Assembly: GCA_022059125.1 (NCBI GenBank) | Contig: JAEUWY010000023.1 | Span: forward strand, 1,302,001 to 1,366,000 | Source of the DNA: Corynespora cassiicola | Lineage: Eukaryota; Ascomycota; Dothideomycetes; Pleosporales; Corynesporascaceae | Direction of reading: 5' to 3' | DNA length: 64,000 bases | Part shown: positions 36,401-47,931 of the stretch, one piece after another | Layout of the letters: every line of letters begins with the position of its first letter | Numbering within the stretch: position 1 is the stretch's first letter | Notes under the pieces: generated by a model | Told to the model about the DNA's origin: nothing | The model's database searches: none | What the model saw: the letters and a program-made list of their open reading frames with translations, nothing else | Program-made: the position numbers and the translations under genes

Positions 36401-36570
36401 GTAACGCATTACATAACAGCTTAGTAGTAAATAAAAACACGTAAAATACTTAGTAGTAAGCGCTTAGAAATAAGCACGCTTAATAATAAGTATATAAAGC
36501 GCTTAGTAATAAGTACTAAAGCATATATATATAGTTCGCATAATTATACTTAATAATTATATTTATCTTA
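33474..36570. repeat. Right member of the near-identical duplication
   Basis: Counterpart of 31014-33453 and the more coherent version: it contains an intact solo Gypsy-A LTR and continuous Gypsy-C sequence where the left member is scrambled. It includes the right end of a MITE copy (to about 33747) identical to that at 31275. Confidence 0.85.
34558..34760 (+). mobile_element. Solo Gypsy-A LTR (203 bp)
   Basis: Starts TATAACAAATATTGCG (TG mutated to TA) and ends GATTTTTTATA. Direct TTTTT repeats flank it (34553-34557, 34761-34765). Removing the LTR and one repeat restores Gypsy-C sequence matching the complement of 40975-41005. It is the product of LTR-LTR recombination. Confidence 0.85.
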
Positions 36571-36754
36571 TTAGCAAATCTATTATTTAGAATTAACTAT
36601 TAACTTATTATACTTTATTACTAACACGGAGACCCGTACAGCATATCGCATATTATTTTACTTATATAACTTTACTAGTACTTATTCCTGAGAATTAATT
36701 TAAGCAGCTATTTGCTTTCTAGCCTCGCTTATAGCCTATAGCACAGCTTTAATA
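36319..36754 (+). repeat. Gypsy-B 5' LTR (436 bp)
   Basis: Aligns without length change to 42779-43214, with mostly C/T and G/A differences. An incomplete third copy occurs at about 33203-33453 in the gap-flanking duplication. Confidence 0.9.
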
Positions 36755-36772
36755 TTATAAACACTTTTTAAA

Positions 36773-39700
36773 ATAAGTACTACTTTAAAATCACGCGCAT
36801 TTTTAACTTTAACTAGTAGTACTGTTAATACTAAAACTACTACTAGTATAATTGTACAATTTAACACAGTAGACAATAATTCTATTAAAGTAGTAATACC
36901 TAATTTTTACTATAAAGAACGAAGTAAGCTTAAAAACTGGTTTTTACAGCTTAACTTATTTTTTAACTTCTAAAATAAAAATATTAAAAAAAAAAAACGC
37001 GTTATATTTGCAGCTACGTATATAAAAAGCAAAATACTTTAATAGATTAAACTAGTTTTTATTAAGTATAAAGACGGCGAAGCTAACAATAACGTTAATA
37101 AATAAATAGAAGACTTTAATAAATTTAAGAAAAAAATTAAATAAGTTTTTAGAGTTTTTAATAAAAATATAATTACTAAATAAGCTATCTAATATTTTAA
37201 ATAACAGGCTTTAGCTGCTAACTACGCTAATAAATTTTAGTAACTGTTAATTTTTACTAAATAAAATAATAAAGCACTTATAACAATATACTGTTAAAAA
37301 CTTAAACTTAACATTAAAAAAGAATTTATGTGTTTTAGAGCTTAGCTCAACACGCTTAAACAACTTATAAATAAATTTATTAATATTAATTAGAAACTGT
37401 ATAAATTATAAATAGAATTATACTAAAACTAAAATCTAAAATATAAATAACGTACTAAACTAAGCTACAGTAAAAAGTATTATAACGCTAATACTAGTAA
37501 ATAAGTTAAATATAAGGTAATGTATCTTACTCGCAACACCTACAGTAATAAACTTATAGTTTTTAGTAATATTTAGAAATCAGAATAAAAAAATAATAAA
37601 AAAAAAAATAATAAATTTAAAAGTAAAAGTATAACTTACTACGTATATAGAAAGACAGACTATATTACAAAAAACTGTTAATTAAAAAATAAAATTATTT
37701 AACAGCTTAATATATTATAAACTATTTTATATAATAAATCCGACGTAGATAATAAATAGAAAATCGTCGTAGACAGATTCTATAAAATAAAACTTATTTA
37801 TAATAGCAAACTACTGCAAAACAGAAAAATAGAAAATTTTTTTAATTATATTTAGTATTAAAACAAAAGCACTTAAACGGAGCTTAAAAGTATTTTTAAA
37901 AAAGTTAAATTTAAAAAACTTAGTTTTAAAAAAGAAGAAGCTTTTCGTAAAGCACACGATTACGAAAACTATCTAAATAATACTAGTTATAAGTTTAAAA
38001 AAAACAGTAATAGCAGCACGCTATCTAAACTTGTATAATTTAAAATAAATAAAAACTTTAAAAAGATATAAGAACTAGCTAAAGCTTTTAAAAAATACAG
38101 AAGAAATTTAATAAAAACGCCTGTATAGTAGAAAAAATTACCTGTAATATATAAACGGTTAAAAAAGCACTACAACTTAGATAAAGAAAACTAAGATTTA
38201 GAGAAACGCTGATAACGACGTAGTTTTAAAATATAGAAATAAGTTAGTTAACTAGATTTAGAAATTAGGCTGGAAGTTTTACTAGACTCTAATAGTAAAC
38301 TAAATATAATTTTAAGTTTTTTACGAAGCCGAAACACGTAAAAACTGTAATACTATTTAAATTTAAAAAATTTAAAGTACGTAAGCTACTTATAGATATT
38401 CTATAAAAAAAACTAATACTAAATCTACTACTTAGATAAAACAGTAGTAGAATAGTTTTTAAAAAAACTACGTAAATATATGTAACAGTAGTTTAACTGC
38501 AAAACATATATATATAATACTTATTTATAAAATAAATAATAAGTATAATATTTTTTTAGAATAAATAAAAACAAAGAACTTGTAATAAATATGCTAGTTA
38601 ATAAAAAATATACATAAAATTTTTAGTAAATATATTTATATAAAGATTACAAACGTTACTAAAATAAAAAACGCTTATATAGATTTAGTAATAAGTTTTT
38701 TTTAGAACAGTATCTAGCGCTTAGAATTAATTTAAAGCATTATACGCTACTAATTTAGAAAATTTAGTTAAGCTATCTGTTAAGCTTAATAGAGACTAGA
38801 TAAAAATATTATTAGATATAAAAATTTAGCGTAACTACTTTTTACAGCAGACTGTAAAACGTAGTAAAACAAAAATATATACTTATAAGCAACTTTATTT
38901 TTTTTATATAGTAATTAAAAAGAAAATACTAGAAAAAGTATTAATAAATTAAGAAGCTATAACTATTATAGATATCTAAAAATACTAAAAAAAGATTTTT
39001 TTCGACATTATAGACACGGCTATTTATAACATTATTTTAAAACTTCTATAGTTTAGAAAGTATAACTTATATATTAATTAAATAAGAAAAAAGCTTTTAT
39101 TTATAGAATGTGATTACGCTATTATATTAGAACCTATATATTAGCAGCATTTAATAGTAGATAAAATTACGCTAAATAATATAAGTAGTAAAAAATTAAC
39201 TAAGACGCTTTTAAAAAAAAAGATTAACTTTACTAAATCTAATAAAAAGCTACTAAATAAAAAAGTAAAAGTTTTAGAAATAACTTGCGTAATTTTTAAA
39301 ATCTCTAAAAAGTATAGTAAATAAAAACTATTTTTTTAAAAAGAGGTAGATAACAGAGTGTTATTTAAGTATCAGCTCTAAAACTGCGAAATAGCCTTTT
39401 AAAAAAAAAAGTATTTAACTTTTAAGCCTATCTACAGTTTATTAAAAAAAAAACTTATAGTATTATAAGTATACTTTAATAAAAATTTTAAAAAAAAATT
39501 TATACGTAAATTAACGTCAGAAGTAGAATATCTAATTATTTTTGTTTTTAAAAAAGATAGATTTCTACAGTTATATATAAATTTTAAAAAATTTAATAAT
39601 ATTATAATTAAGAACAGATATCTACTACCGAATATTTAAGAGCTTAGAAATAGGCTATTTAAAATATAGATATTTATAACTTTAGATTTCTAAAACGCAT

Positions 39701-42087
39701 ACAATCTAATACGTATAAAAAAAAGTAAAAAATAGAAAATAGTATTCCGGACGCGGTATAGATACTATAAATATTTTATAATACTATTTAGTTTTACTAA
39801 CACACTTGCAATATATTAAGCACTTATTAATAACGTATTAAAAGTACATCTAGATATATTTATTATTATATATTTAGACGATATTTTAGTTTTTTTTAAA
39901 GATTTTAAAGAATATATTTAGTATATACGGATAGTACTAGAATGTTTAAAAAAAACAGAGCTACGACTTAAACTAGAGAAATATAAATTCTATAAAAAAA
40001 AAGTTAAATTTTTAAAATATATTATAGAAAAATATAGAGTTAAAATTAGTTTGAAAAAAATTAAAGTAGTTAAGAACTAGCTAACGCTAAAAAACGTTAA
40101 AAATATATAATTTTTTTTAGAATTCTGTAATTTTAACAGACAGTTTATTAATTACTACTTAGAAAAAGCACTACTATTTATAAAATTAATAAAAAAAAAT
40201 ATACTATTTAAGTAGAATACGGACTAATAATAAGCTTTTAAAACACTTAAAAAAGTAAATATATTACTACTAGTTTTTATATTTTTTATTAGTAGAAAAT
40301 TTTTACGTATAGAAACGGACGTATCAGATCTAATAATAAAAGCATATATTAATTAGAAAAAAAAAAGTAAATAGTATTTAATTACTTAATACTTAAAAAA
40401 GTTTAGTAGAGCTGAAGAAAATTACAATATTTATAATAAAAAGTTACTTACTATTATAGACTTTTTTAAATATTAGAGAATTTATACAGAAAACTGTTTA
40501 GAACTTACAGTATATTTAAATTATAAAAACCTAATAATATTTATAATAACTAAACTATTAGATCGACGATATACTAGATAGAGTAAAAAACTAAAATAAT
40601 ATAAATTTAAGATTATTTATATACTAAGTAAAAAAAATAGAAGAGCTAATATTTTAAGCCGAAAAACAGATATTACAGAAACTAAGTTAATAAATAAAGC
40701 TGCTATTTTTAAGTAAGCGCTAAACAGCACTTTAGAACCAGCACACAGCATTAATCTTATTATAATAGTATATTAATAAGTACTAGAAAAATTTTATTAA
40801 ATTATTATTTAGTAGTATTACGAAAATCTGTTGCACAGACACCTAGATATTAAATAAATAATTAAACTAATATAACAAACGTATAATATTTTTAGATTAA
40901 AAAATAAAGTAGCGAAGTATATTAAGAAATATATAATATATTAGAAAAATAAATATAGTATACACGCTTAGTACAGAGAGCTATAAGTTATAAAAATACT
41001 AGATAAACTTTAAATAGATATTACTATAGACTTTGTTACTAAACTACTAACGTTTTATAACCTAGTTTTTAAAGTACTTTATAATACTATTTTAGTAGTT
41101 GTAGACAGATTTACAAAATATATAAAAATAATTCTATTTAAAAATAACTATACTGTACTAAAACTAGTACAGATTATTTTAGATTGCGTAGTTAAGTATT
41201 ATAAATTATTTTAATTAATTATTAGTAACAGAGATAAACTTTTTACATTAAACTATTAGATAATATTAATATTAGCTATTAAAATTAAAAAAAAATTATT
41301 AATAGTATATTATCTACAGACAGACAGTTAAATAGAGAAAATAAATTAGACTATAAAGACATATTTACGGATGTATAGTAACTAAAAACAGAATAATTAA
41401 GTATTACTACTATTTATAGCATAACTCGTATTTAATAATAGAGAATTAGTAATAATAAAGTAATTTTTTTATTATATATTACACGGGACATATCTAAATT
41501 TTCTATTACTAAAAATTAAAAAAAAACGGATTAAGCTAGTTGTAAGTTAAGTAATAAATAAATTAAAAAAACTATAAAAACTTTATAAATAATTATAGAA
41601 AAATATTAAAACAGCATAACGCAAGACTATTTCTTATATTAACTAAAAATAAAAAATAGTACTTTAGCTAAAAAAAGAGGATAAAGTATATCTTTTTACG
41701 AAAAACTTTTAAATAAAATAACTAAGTAAAAAATTAGATTACGTTAAAGTTGGATTATTTTTAATTCTAGAACGAAAAGGACTAGTTAACTATAAACTTT
41801 AACTCTCTGCTAATACTAGAATATATCTAGTATTCTATATATTACTATTAGAATCTGCTGACGCTAAAATACTAGTTTAAAAACACTTCTATTACGAGAC
41901 AGAAGAAGAAGTTAAATTTAAAATTGAAGTACTGCTAGACTACCGTAAAATTAAGCAAAAAAAATTCTAAAACAAATAGTTTGTTTAAAAATTTCTAGTT
42001 AAATAAAAAGAATACCCTAATTTAGAAAATACTTAGAAATTAGAAAAGAATCTGTAAAATTGTCAGTAATTACTAAAAAAATACTAA
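36773..42087 (+). pseudogene. Gypsy-B gag-pol polyprotein remnant
   Basis: The start is ATA AGT ACT ACT at 36773 (ATG mutated). Gag runs to a degraded zinc knuckle near 37630-37680 (CX2CX4HX4C with Cys and His changed). Pol has the RT fingers and palm near 39355-39930, with YLDDILVF intact at 39871-39894, RNase H with an ETDVS segment near 40311, an integrase core near 41020-41400, and a chromodomain at the C-terminus (41911-42087) with KFKIEVLLDYRK at its start and NLENT before the end. Most interruptions are TAA/TAG at Gln or Trp positions, the expected RIP outcome. Not functional. Confidence 0.88.
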
Positions 42088-42193
42088 AAAAAATATATTA
42101 TCTACTACTACACAGGGTTAGGACGAGAGAACTTACCTATAAAAAAAAAGTATATTTTCTAGAAATAATTAGAAATTTAAAAGATCTAAAACT

Positions 42194-42418
42194 ATGTCCG
42201 CAGTAATATATAAAAAAAAAAGAATAGCAGAATTAATAAAATTTATAGTAGCTTATATTTTAGAAAAAAAGATAACTATTGCGTCTGCGGTAGAACAGTC
42301 GCTAAACTTAGTAGTTACTAACTTTTTTTTTTACACTATTTTAGAAGCTAGATATAAAGCCTTTTTTTTAGCACGCTCTTCTGTCTACTTAAAAATTTTT
42401 TTATTATATAGTAAATAA
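42194..42418 (+). other. 74-codon open frame in the Gypsy-B 3' untranslated region
   Basis: An ATG-started frame between the chromodomain stop and the 3' LTR, same strand as pol: a hydrophobic segment with a basic N-terminus. Surviving 74 codons in RIP-mutated DNA is mildly unusual. I see no family similarity or domain; most likely chance or a remnant of an accessory frame. Confidence 0.3.
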
Positions 42419-42778
42419 GCGATTATCTGCGTAAGCAACTTTTTATTATTATCTACTTTTTTCTAGTATTTATTATAAGTCTAGTTAAAAGAGAACTATA
42501 ATATATCTACGTACGGATAATTTAAGCGGGTACACTCAGAACACTTTAAAGAAAAATTTAGTATAATGTAATAATTAATACCTTTAAGAGAATAATAAAT
42601 ATAAAAGTTATCTGCTAAAATATTGGCACAACGAATTTCAGCGCTAAAACAGATATAATATTAAGTAAAAAATATAATAATTTACTTTAAACCGCACGAG
42701 CGGGGTAAACTCCGGTTATATACTAAAAGGTAAAACAGTTATATGATTTAAAAACAAAACACTAGAAAAAGAAAATAA

Positions 42779-43214
42779 TGTTATAAGTACTTAGTTAAGC
42801 GCTGAACAGTAGAAGCTAAACTAATTAAAAAGTAGAAATACAGAGTTTTAAGAATAATATGTAACGTATTACGTAATAGCTTAGTAGTAAGTAAAAACAC
42901 GTAAAATATTTAGTAGTAAGCGCTTAGAAATAAGTACGCTTAATAATAAGCATGTAGAGCGCTTAGTAATAAGTACTAAGGCATATATATATAGTTCGCA
43001 TAATTATACTTAATAATTATATTTACTTTATTAGCAAATCTATTATTTAGAATTAACTATTAATTTATTGTGCTCTATTGCTAACATAGAGACCCGTATA
43101 GTATATCGCACATCGTTTTACTCACGTAACTCTACTAGTACTTATCTCTAAGAATTAACCCAAGCAGCTACTTGCTTTCTAGCCTCGCTTATAGCCTGTA
43201 GCACAGCCTTAACA
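42779..43214 (+). repeat. Gypsy-B 3' LTR (436 bp)
   Basis: Starts TGTTATAAG and ends CCTTAACA, the intact TG...CA form. Its downstream half is shared with the Gypsy-C LTR; the upstream half is not. Confidence 0.92.
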
Positions 43215-44096
43215 TATATCTGTTAAAATACTTTAACTACTTAAAACTAAGTTTATTAGTTATCTAGCTGTTACTAAAAATTTTAATAACTTAATTTTAG
43301 AGCAGATTTTTTTTAATACTAGCTAGTAAAGTAGTAACGCGTTTTAAAAATAATAAAAAACAAAATAGCTTATTTTTTAGTATTAATATTTTATATAACT
43401 GTTATCTACTCGCGGTTATCTAGCTAAACTATTTTTAATTTTTTTTATTATTTTAAAGCTGTAATAACTGTTTCTGTTAATATTTAGTTTATTATAAAAT
43501 TTATTTTATTAAAGTTATATATATTATTATTTTAAATACTATACTTAGCTTTAATACTAGCTATTAGGCTAAACTAGCTCTAGATTACTTTAGAGTTTTT
43601 ATATTTAGCTTTTTTATAGTTATACTTCTAATTAAATTTTATTTTAAGCTTTAGTTAACGTTTTATAAATATACTAAACTAATTTATATTAATAGAGTTT
43701 AGATTGCGCTTAGCGCGCAGAAAATTAGCTATAACAGCTATATTTACTAGCTAAAAGCTAAATTTTTACGCGTTTAGCTTAAGTATATAATTAATAATTA
43801 TCTGTTTTTTATTATTATCTAACTTTTATAAATTAGATATAATATTAATTTATAAAAGTTGTTCTACGTGTTAGTTACTTAGTATATTTTAAAATACTTT
43901 ATAAATAGCTGTAGCGCGTTACTGGAAAAAATTTATATTTTATTTAAAAGCTTAAAACGCAAGCTGTACTTAAGCTTCCTAAAATATATTAATAATAAGT
44001 TATTATTAAAGTATTAGTATAAGAAAGGTATTTTAGTGTAGTTTTAGTAAAAGTAACCGACTTACCCGTTGACTGACTCGCCCGTAGTATACGTTA

Positions 44097-47000
44097 TAGT
44101 TTTTTTTTAGCTCTACTAAACTTTCTTAAATAGTAAATAATTAAGTACTATTTTTTTTTAACTAATATATACTTTTATTACTAAGTTTAATGCGTCTGTT
44201 TCTATACGTAAAAGTTTTTTACTAATAAAAAATATAAAAACTAGTAGTAATATATTTGTTTTTTTTAAATATTTTAAAAGCTTATTATTAGTCTATATTC
44301 TACTTAAATAGTATATTTTTTTATTAACTTTGTAAATAGTAGTGTTTTTTTTAAATAGTAATTAATAAACTGTTTATTAAAGTTATAGAATTCTAAAAAA
44401 AAATTATATATTTTTAATATTTTTTAGCGTAAGCCAGTTTTTAACTACTTTAATTTTCTTTAAACTAATTTTAACTCTGTATTTTTCTACAATATATTCT
44501 AAAAATTTAACTTTTTTTTTATAAAATTTATATTTTTCTAGTTTAAGTTATAGTTCTACTTTTTTTTAAATATTTTAGTACTATTTATATATACTAAACG
44601 TGTTTCTTAAAATCTTTAAAAAAAACTAAAATATTATCTAAATATATAATAATAAATATATCTAAATATACTTTTAATATATTATTAATAAGTATTTAAT
44701 ATATTATTAATAAGTATTTAATATATTATTAATAAGTATTTAATATATTATTAATAAGTATTTAATATATTATTAATAAGTATTTAATATATTATTAATA
44801 AGTATTTAATATATTATTAATAAGTATTTAATATATTATTAATAAGTATTTAATATATTATTAATAAGTATTTAATATATTATTAATAAGTATTTAATAT
44901 ATTGCAGGTGCGTTAGTAAAACTAAATAGTATTATAAAATATTTATAGTATTTATACTACGTTTAAAATACTGTTTTTTATTTTTTATTTTTTTATACGT
45001 ATTAAGTTATAGGCGTTTTAAAAATTTAAAACTATAAAAATCTATACTTTAAATAGCTTATTTTTAAGTTTTTAAATATTTAGTAGTAGATATTTATTTT
45101 TAACTATAATATTATTAAGTTTTTTTAAATCTATATATAACTGTAGAAATCTATTTTTTTAGAAATAAAAATAATTAGATATTCTGCCTCTAACGTTAAT
45201 TTACGTATAATTTCTTTTTTAAAATTTTGATTAAAATATACTTATAATAATATAAGTTTTTTTTTATTAAACTGTAGATAAACTTAAAAGTTAAAAAATT
45301 TTTTTTTTAAAAAAACTAATTTACAGTTCTAGAGCTAATACTTAAATAATACTCTGTTATTTACTTTTTTAAAAAAAAATATTTTTATTTATTTTATTTT
45401 TTAGAAATTATAAAAGTTACGCAAGTTATTTTTAAAACTTTTATTTTTTTATTTAGTAGTTTTTTATTAAATTTAGTAAAGTTAAGTTTTTTTTTTAAAA
45501 GCGTTTTAGTTAGTTTTTTACTATTTATATTATTTAGTATAATTTTATCTACTATTAAACGCTACTAATATGTAAGTTTTAATATAATAGCGTAATTACA
45601 TTTTATAAATAAAAACTTCTTTTTTATCTAATTAATATATAAGTTATACTTTTTAAATTATAAAAGTTTTAAAATAACGTTGTAGATAGCCGTATCTATA
45701 ATATTAAAAAAAATCTTTTTTTAGTATTTTTAAATGTCTATAATAGTTATAGCTTTTTAATCTATTAATACTTTTTTAGTATTTTTTTTTAGTTACTATA
45801 TAGAAAAAATAAAGTTATTTTAAATATATATTTTTATTTTACTACGCTTTACAGCCTACTGTAAAAAATAATTATACTAAATTTTTATATTTAATAATAT
45901 TTTTATTTAGTATTTATTAAGCTTAATAGATAGTTTAACTAAATTTTCTAAATTAGTAGCGTATAATACTTTAAATTAATTCTAAACGCTACATACTGTT
46001 CTAAAAAAAACTTATTACTAAATTTATATAAGTATTTTTTATTTTAGTATTATTTATAATTATTATATAGGCAGATTTACTAAAAATCTTACGTATATTT
46101 TTTATTAACTAGTATATTTATTACGAGTTTTTCAGTTTTATTTATTTTAAAAAAATATTATACTTATTATTTATTCTATAAATGAATATTATATATATAT
46201 ATTTTATAGCTAAACTACTGTTATATATATTTACGTAGTTTTTTTAGAAACTATTCTACTACTACTTTATTTAAGTAGTAAATTTAGTATTAATTTTTTC
46301 TATAAAATTTTTATAAATAGTTTTTATACTTTAGATTTTTTAAATTTAAGTAGTATTACAGTTTTTACGTATTTTAGCTTTATAAAAAATTTAAAACTAT
46401 ATTTAGTTTGCTGTTAAAATTTAGTAAAACTTCTAACTTAATTTTTAAATTTAGTTAATTAATTTATTTTTATATTTTAAAACTGTGTTGTTATTAGCGT
46501 TCTTCTAAATTTTAGTTTTTTTTATTTAAATTATTATACTTTTTTAACTATTTATATATTATAGACAATTCTTTCTACTATACAGACGTTTTTATTAAAT
46601 TTTTTCTATATTTCTTAAAAGCTTTAGCTAATTTTTATATTTATTTAAAGTTTTTATTAATTTTAAATTAAGTAAATTTAGATAACGTGCTGCTATTACT
46701 GTTTTTTTTAAACTTATAACTAGCGTTACTTAAATAGTTTCTGTAATTATATATATTGTAAAAAACTTTTTCTTTTTTAAAGCTAGATTTTTTAAATTTA
46801 ACTTTTTTAAAAATACTTTTAAGCTCTATTTAAGTATTTTTATTTTAATACTAAACGCAGTTAAAAAAATTTTTTTTTTATTTTATAGTAGTTTGCTGTT
46901 ATAAATAAATTCTGTTTTATTTAATTTTTTAACTAAAACTTTTTATCTATTATCTGCGTTAGATTCGTTGTCTAAAATAATTTATAATATATTTAGCTAT

Positions 47001-47913
47001 TAAATAACTTTATTTTTTAATTAATAGTTTTTTATAATATAGCTTTTTTTTTTTACACGCGTAGTAAGTTATAGCCTTACTTTTAAACTTATTTTTTTTT
47101 ATTCTAATTTCTAGATATTACTAAAAACTATTAGTTTATTACTGTAGATATTATAAATAAACTATATTACTTTACGTTTAACTTATTTACTAGTATTAGC
47201 GTTATAGTACTTTTTACTATAGCTTAGTTTAGTATATTATTAGTATTATAAGTTTTAGTTTTAGTGTAATTTTATACGCAGTTTATACAGTTTTTAATTA
47301 ATATTAATAAATTTATTTATAAATTATTTAAGTGTATTAAGCTAAGCTCTAGAACGTATATATATTTTTTTAATATTAAATTTAAGCTTCTAACAGTATA
47401 TTATTATAAGTATTTTATTATTTTATTCTGTAAAAATTAATAGTTACTAAAATTTATTAATACAGTTAGCAGCTAAAGCCTGTTATTTAAAATACTAAAT
47501 ATTTTATTTAGTAATTATATTTTTATTAATAATTCTAAAAACTTATTTAATTTTTATTTTAAATTTATTAAAAATTTTTATTTATTTATTAACGTCGTTG
47601 TTAGCTTCGCCGTTTTTATATTTAATAAAAACTAATTTAATCTATTAAAGTGCTTTACTTTTTATATATATAGCTATAAATATAACGCGTTTTTTTTTTT
47701 AATATTTGTACTTTAAAAGTTAAAAAATAAGTTAAACTGTAAAAGCTAGTTTTTAAATTTACTTTATTTTTTATAGTAAAAATTAGATATTACTATTTTA
47801 ATAGAATTATTATCTGCTGTATTAAGTTGTACAATTATATTAGTAGTAGTTTTAGTATTAATAGTACTATTAGTTAGAGTTAAAAGTGCGCGTAATTTTA
47901 AAATAGTATTTAT
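44097..47913 (-). pseudogene. Gypsy-C gag to RNase H remnant
   Basis: Minus strand, from a mutated start (ATA at 47913-47911, in the same place as in Gypsy-B) through gag, protease and RT to the point where element D is inserted. It is clearly homologous to Gypsy-B 36773-40440 with many stops. The RT part contains a 22 bp tandem expansion at 44675-44903. Confidence 0.82.
44675..44903. repeat. Ten perfect tandem copies of a 22 bp unit
   Basis: Ten complete units starting TAATATATTATTAATAAG, plus nine bases of an eleventh. Gypsy-B has the unit once (about 39805-39833). The array lies in the RT region of Gypsy-C. Units are identical, so the expansion is recent or sequence-homogenised; 22 bp is not a multiple of three. 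Confidence 0.95.
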
Positions 47914-47931
47914 TTTAAAAAATATTTATAA

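Larger units (their letters stand above)
36319..43214 (+). mobile_element. Gypsy-B chromovirus, full length (6896 bp)
   Basis: Target duplication TATAT at 36314-36318 and 43215-43219. Both LTRs are 436 bp (36319-36754, 42779-43214); the 3' copy keeps TG...CA (TGTTATAAG to CCTTAACA) and the 5' copy has the RIP-mutated forms. A purine tract (AGAAAAAGAAAATAA) precedes the 3' LTR. The reading order gag, protease, RT, RNase H, integrase, chromodomain is that of Ty3/Gypsy chromoviruses. It lies inside DNA element D and is the best preserved retroelement in the window. Confidence 0.95.
35333..44094. mobile_element. TA-target inverted-repeat DNA element D (about 1.86 kb), split by Gypsy-B
   Basis: TA at 35331-35332 and 44095-44096. 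The left tip ATGTATACTACGGGCGAG and right tip (complement) ACGTATACTACGGGCGAG open roughly 62 bp inverted repeats differing only by C/T and G/A. The repeats contain two imperfect 16 bp tandem units starting ACGGG. The halves are 35333-36318 and 43220-44094. It sits in the RNase H region of Gypsy-C. No transposase is recognisable. Confidence 0.82.

Noticed and set aside
31014..36570. Biological tandem duplication of nested elements
   Set aside because: Identical nested borders, homopolymer-type differences and exact termination at a placeholder gap favour contig overlap.
42194..42418. Possible accessory gene of Gypsy-B
   Set aside because: No similarity or domain, and no matching open frame seen in Gypsy-C; kept only as a low-confidence frame.
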